A stretch of 64,000 nt of DNA from Moringa oleifera. Its lineage: Eukaryota; Streptophyta; Magnoliopsida; Brassicales; Moringaceae. How positions within the stretch are numbered: the stretch's first letter is position 1; every line of letters begins with the position of its first letter. The position numbers and the translations under genes were made by a program. Positions 59,690 through 64,000 of the stretch are shown piece after piece. The stretch spans positions 2,899,501 to 2,963,500 of the forward strand of contig JAJFZO010000028.1 in NCBI GenBank assembly GCA_021397835.1, read 5' to 3'. The notes under the pieces are model-generated. The model was not told the DNA's origin, searched no databases, and saw nothing but the letters and a program-made list of their open reading frames with translations.

Positions 59690-61930
59690 CTTTATAATCA
59701 GTCACTATCAACAATGTCATTCACAAAAGTTTCATCTTCACTTTCAAATTCCCCACTAATGATACTTCCTTTTCTTCATCTACCAATTAAACTGAGTCTT
59801 CTTCAATTTGAATTTTTTAACCTTGATGATTGATATCTCTTAAATTATTTACAATCTGATTGTCATAAGAGATACGATGTAACTATTGCATCATATCATC
59901 TTGAAATGGATTATCCGAAGATCCAATTCAATTTCTTGCTTTAGTTTTAATGATCACACTCTAGTCTCTCTTTTGTGGAGTGGTATTAAGATACAGTGTA
60001 AAATATACTTATTCTGCTTGATATAAAAAGATAAATGTATCCTTTTCTTTATATCTCTTGTTGGTTTTAATATCAATGGTCCCATATTTGGGGGAGATCC
60101 TTGCACCCATGCTAAAAGGCTCAAATCATCTACAGTTGAAAAATGTCAATTATTTCACAAGTATATCAGGATACTCGATCTCTATAATTTCTTATATGAT
60201 TCCATGATATATATAGTCTGTACTTATCAAAGCTACTCTAGAGTTGTTTGAACTTTGATTATTAGCCTAAATGGAATATGGAAATAGTGATCATTGACAT
60301 AGTGAATTTAGATAAGTGTTGACCTTATTTATAGGTCCCTACACTAAATCATTCAAAAATGTATCATTCACCCCATTGATAGGATTGTGCACCTAATAGC
60401 ATATCGATAGAAACAAAATTTTGTCAACATAAATGCTATTGAAAGTTATACTATTTCATAATTCCAATGAGAATTACCATGAAATTACTTACGTAATCCT
60501 TGAACCAATCAATAAAGTCTAATTGTATACGTTTTGTTATATCGACTTTGTATAGATTTAGTAAGGATGTGGTTAATGTTTGAACGTATATTCTGAAAGT
60601 ATAAGTAGCATACGTGTGAAATTATATCTAATACAATTGGTGTAAAACATTGCCAATATACATAACAAAACTTACTGTACAAAGAGTTCAACTTCAGGAC
60701 AACTCATAAGCATGTATTTGCTTATCTCAAAAACTTCTTCTTGTGTAAGATAACGAGCATTACACAACCAATCACTTTGGCCAGGATAATTGAAGACAGA
60801 TAGTTGAGGATGCTCAAATGACTTTCCACCATCATCATTTCGTGGCACTATTCAGTTTTTATTCTGGACATATGCCTCAAAATAGTGAGAACAAAAAGAT
60901 GATATCTTTTCCAATATGTAAGCTTCACAAATGGAACCTTCCACATGAGCTTTATTCTTAATCTTCTTTTTCAGATTGTGTAAAAATCAACAAAATAATA
61001 TTTTCACATGCATTGGGATAATCACTTAAGCTCAATCCATTTAAATGCAAATAAAATTTCAACAAAATGATTCATACCTCTCAAATGGATACATCCATCT
61101 ATATTGTACTAGTCCTTCAACTCGCACTTCATACACTAAGTGCACAGGAAGTGTTCCATGACATCAAAAAATGCAAAAGGAAATATCTTTTCCAACTTAT
61201 ATAAAATTAAGATAAATATTATTGTCCATCACGTCTAACTTATTCTCTTCCAATTTTGAACAATATAAATCTCGAAAGAATAGACTCAATTCAATGATAA
61301 CTTCTTAAATAGGTATAGGTAAGTAATTGAATGCAATTGGCAATAATCTCTCCACGCCACATGACAATTATGGCTTTTCATATGTCGCAATATGCATGTT
61401 CGAATGTCAACACATCTGCCCAAGTTAGATGCATATCCATCAAGAAGTTTCAACTCTTTTATCACCTCACACATAGTCCTCTTCTGATCTATATCTAGTG
61501 TATACTGAGCTTTCGGTTTTATGAAGCTTCCATTATCTCTATCTTTAAGATGCAAGTCATTTTGATGACAATATAAAGGCAGATCCAACCTTGCCTTAAC
61601 ATTATCCTTAGTTTTTTCATTAACGTCCATCATAGTATGAAAAACATTCTTCAAAACATTGGCTTCGGTATGCATGACATCTATATTATAAGGGTTCATA
61701 AATTGCACCAATATGATAAATCCCAAAAGATGCTGCATTTAATGAAATTGTGTAACTCTCTATAGCCATGTGTTCGGTGCTGGCCTCCTGTGTCAATTAT
61801 TTTAGGAAACTGCATAGCTACATGATACACTTTTGCATTAGAGAGTCTCCTTGGTGGTTCACCCTGTTTAGTTCAACCCTTGATAAAATTCCTTCTGTTT
61901 TCATCTAAATGGTTGGTCCGTTGGGAGAAA
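59690..61930 (-). pseudogene. CACTA2 Tnp2 transposase, C-terminal half (Transposase_21 end, DUF4218, DUF4216)
   Basis: Entry is in the middle of Tnp2, near 61,930: 'GEPPRRLSNAKVYHVAMQFP', then 'IDVMHTEANVLKNVFHTMMD' (61,690) and 'RTCILRHMKSHNCHVAW'. DUF4218 follows with 'HLVYEVRVEGLVQYRWMYPF' (about 61,150-61,085), 'ISSFCSHYFEAYVQNKN' (60,910) and 'YLTQEEVFEISKYMLMSCPE' (60,760-60,700). DUF4216 is represented by 'YHGII.EIIEIEYPD' near 60,200 and 'IFLYQAE.VYFTLYL' near 60,010. The catalytic N-terminal half, including the DGxNP motif, is missing. Frames change several times. Confidence 0.75.
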
Positions 61931-61949
61931 TTGTCGATGACAATAAAAA

Positions 61950-63442
61950 TAACATAAAAAATGGTAGACATAAAAAAAATTCCTTAACACTTAAAAGGAA
62001 AGGTAAAGGACGTACCATTATTAGCATTGCTATACTTACTAGTAGATATATATGCTAACATATCATAATAGCCAGCTAAAATCGATGAATTATAGGAATC
62101 CTCGCCAAAAAAAAAAAAAACCAAAACAAATAATCTAGTAGTCACCCATTTTTTAGGAAAAAAAGGATAATATTCTCGTTTTACCCATTCCTTATATTTT
62201 TTCAGTTGATTAAATTCATTAATGGTTAATTCATTTGTTAAATGATCATTAAAAATAAAGATATGAACATGGACCAGCAAACTAAAGAAAAAACTCAAGA
62301 CAAAGTGAATCGAAGAAAAATAATTAAAAATAGAGTATTAATAAAAAAAATAACATACATTTGATGTTGAACTCTTTGATTGTAATAAACTAAGCCTTAT
62401 GAAAGCAAAGAAGTAAAAGAAAAACTCAAAAATTAAGAATGCAAATAAAGAAATAATTCCAATTCTAAAACTAACCTATGTAAATAGTTAACCTCTTCCT
62501 CTCAAATTAATCCCAAAATTTGAAGTAAAGAGAATAGTTTTTGATGATAATTCCACAAAATTTTAAACTGTTGAACATAATTTTCTTATATCAAGACGAA
62601 AAAAAGTATGAAGAAAACCAAAAGAGTAAAGTATTAATATAAATTGATCAAGGGAGTACATTTTATTCATTTTTTGAGGCATGTTCCAAATTTATGCCAA
62701 TTTATTGTAGTGTGGGTTCCATAAGTACTTTATCCATTTTACGTGAAGTTTAAGTCAAACAACTTTATTTATTAATATTTATTTTGATTTTAAGAGTTAC
62801 AATGCATAATGTATTAATCGGTGTTATTGGCATCTTTACGCTTTGTATCTTATTTTCACAGATAAAAGCACTTTTGTCAACTACTGAAAACTTTACAATT
62901 TTACTTGTGTATGCAAAATAGAATTTGTTTTCTTCCACATGATGCAAGATATGTTTGGATAAATTAAAGGAAAATTTATTTTAAGGCACTTGCTTCACTA
63001 ATTAAAGACTCATAATTCTTTTTTACAAAAAGGATTAGCGAATTAAAAAAAAAAAAGCTTCTTACTTCTTTTCAAACTAATTTTTTATTATATTTTATAA
63101 CATTTGTGTGCCCCTAAAAATGCTCAACTGTAAAGTCAAAGAAAATGTTTTCTAAATCAAGATGTTCTATTGACTTAAGTTGCTTAGACTTTTAATAAAA
63201 TGTAGATATGTGATAATTTAACAAAAATAAATTGTTAAATTTTTTAATATTTTTCACATTATTATTGTAAATTATGAAAGCAATATTTTATATTCTTATA
63301 AAAAAATTGGCAACAAAAAATCAATAGAAGATCTTTATCCAAAATTTTTAGAGCTTAATAAAAAATTAGAGGCTCTAGTTTTTATAATATTATTATATTT
63401 AAAATTTTTAAAAATATGTTAGTTTAAATAAATAAGACCTCA

Positions 63443-63484
<42 letters not shown>

Positions 63485-64000
63485 CCTTGATGCTATCATT
63501 ATGCAATTAAATGTAAAACCAATGTACCTTTGATATTTTTTTCTTTTAGTTTCTTTTGAAACAAAAAATATAACAATTACATCTCTAACCATGCAATAAA
63601 ATTTAATTGTCACGAATACAACAATTTTATTAACCAAAAAAAGAAAAAGACAATTTTTTGAACCTCTTTTCTCTCTATTTCTTTTCTATCTCTCCTAATT
63701 TTTCTTATCATTGATAATATTGTGAAACTTTTCACAATCCAAGTTTTATCTTTTTTTAATTTTTATCTTCAAATCGATAAAATTTTTATAATCGATTAAC
63801 AAAACAAAAAAGAAAAAAGAATCTTTGATTATTCATTCTTTATTTAAAATGTAAATATTTAATGCATTTGTATAACCACTTTAAAATTATTTCGATAATA
63901 ATTTAATCATAATCTTCAAAAAACAAAAGAGTAAGAATGTAACTTGAAAAAGTTTTAAAATAAGATATGTTATTAAATATTGATGATCTAGATCTATTTT
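61950..64000 (-). repeat. Long inverted repeat, arm B (2 kb), to the window edge
   Basis: Reverse-complement counterpart of 24,303-26,370. Similarity runs unbroken to the last base of the window, so the outer limit is not seen. At the inner limit (about 61,950) it meets the truncated Tnp2 of CACTA2. It contains an (AT)n run near 63,450-63,480 and no conserved gene. The two copies differ by substitutions and small indels at a modest level. Confidence 0.8.

Larger units (their letters stand above)
56468..61950 (-). mobile_element. CACTA2: second CACTA-family element, 5' part rearranged
   Basis: The left end is 'cattacaagaaatttatt' at 56,468, a CACTACAAGAAA-type terminus with one change in the CACTA core, followed by a subterminal palindrome array. 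Two minus-strand genes follow: a Transposase_24-like protein (57.3-59.6 kb) and a Tnp2 remnant (59.7-61.9 kb). The accessory protein differs from that of CACTA1, so this is another family. The first half of Tnp2 is missing and replaced at about 61,950 by the 2-kb segment shared with 24.3-26.4 kb. The right terminus is outside the window or lost. Confidence 0.7.

Noticed and set aside
1..64000. A novel multi-gene functional system
   Set aside because: All recognisable coding regions are transposon genes or disabled host gene copies; no group of intact, co-oriented unknown genes is present.

Overview
The window reads as plant nuclear DNA, most likely from a eudicot. It is strongly AT-rich, shows plant-style exon/intron boundaries, and carries remnants of typical plant transposon families plus decayed plant genes (GDSL lipase, receptor-like kinase, AINTEGUMENTA-like AP2 factor). 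I found no clearly intact host gene, no rRNA, no CRISPR array and no tRNA gene that I could support. Almost everything recognisable is mobile DNA or a pseudogene, nested and at different stages of decay. The species cannot be named from what is here.

Layout. 1-760: 3' fragment of a CACTA element (Ulp1-type protease exons), continuing off the left edge. 2.04-3.34 kb: decayed Mutator-like (MULE) transposase. 4.75-5.23 kb: a perfect 234-bp direct duplication. 8.2-8.75 kb: LINE fragment. 8.8-9.1 kb: probable terminus of another CACTA-like element. 9,632-21,813: a structurally complete 12.2-kb CACTA element with matching termini and TTT on both sides. On the minus strand it carries a Tnp2-type transposase gene and a second gene ending in a Ulp1-like cysteine protease. 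Between these and its right end it carries a nearly full GDSL lipase gene with introns and promoter (+) and the last exons of a receptor-like kinase (-), so it is a gene-capturing CACTA.

21.8-33 kb: AT-rich DNA with a pair of diverged 430-bp direct repeats, a 2-kb segment (24.3-26.4 kb) whose inverted copy lies at 61.95-64.0 kb, an AP2/AINTEGUMENTA-like pseudogene (27.9-29.6 kb), and a short Copia protease trace. 35.1-36.1 kb: Copia integrase remnant. 36.9-37.26 kb: MITE-like element. 41.9-42.9 kb: chromovirus-type Ty3/gypsy integrase end.

43.3-55.3 kb: a tandem arrangement of a Tat-lineage-like Ty3/gypsy retrotransposon. An antisense 'Transposase_28' ORF, a 1.5-kb LTR and a sense gag ORF recur in the order aORF-LTR-gag-aORF-LTR-gag-aORF, with pol missing. 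56,468 to at least 61,950: a second CACTA element of another family (DUF4216/DUF4218 Tnp2 remnant plus a Transposase_24-like gene) with a subterminal array of palindromes. Its transposase is cut off upstream and joined to the 2-kb segment shared with 24.3-26.4 kb.

The genes do not form a working pathway. The most informative content is gene capture by CACTA1, the tandem retrotransposon with antisense ORFs, the long inverted duplication, and a recurring TGG-to-stop decay pattern. I saw no previously undescribed functional system. Exon limits are by eye and approximate to a few bases unless a splice site is quoted.
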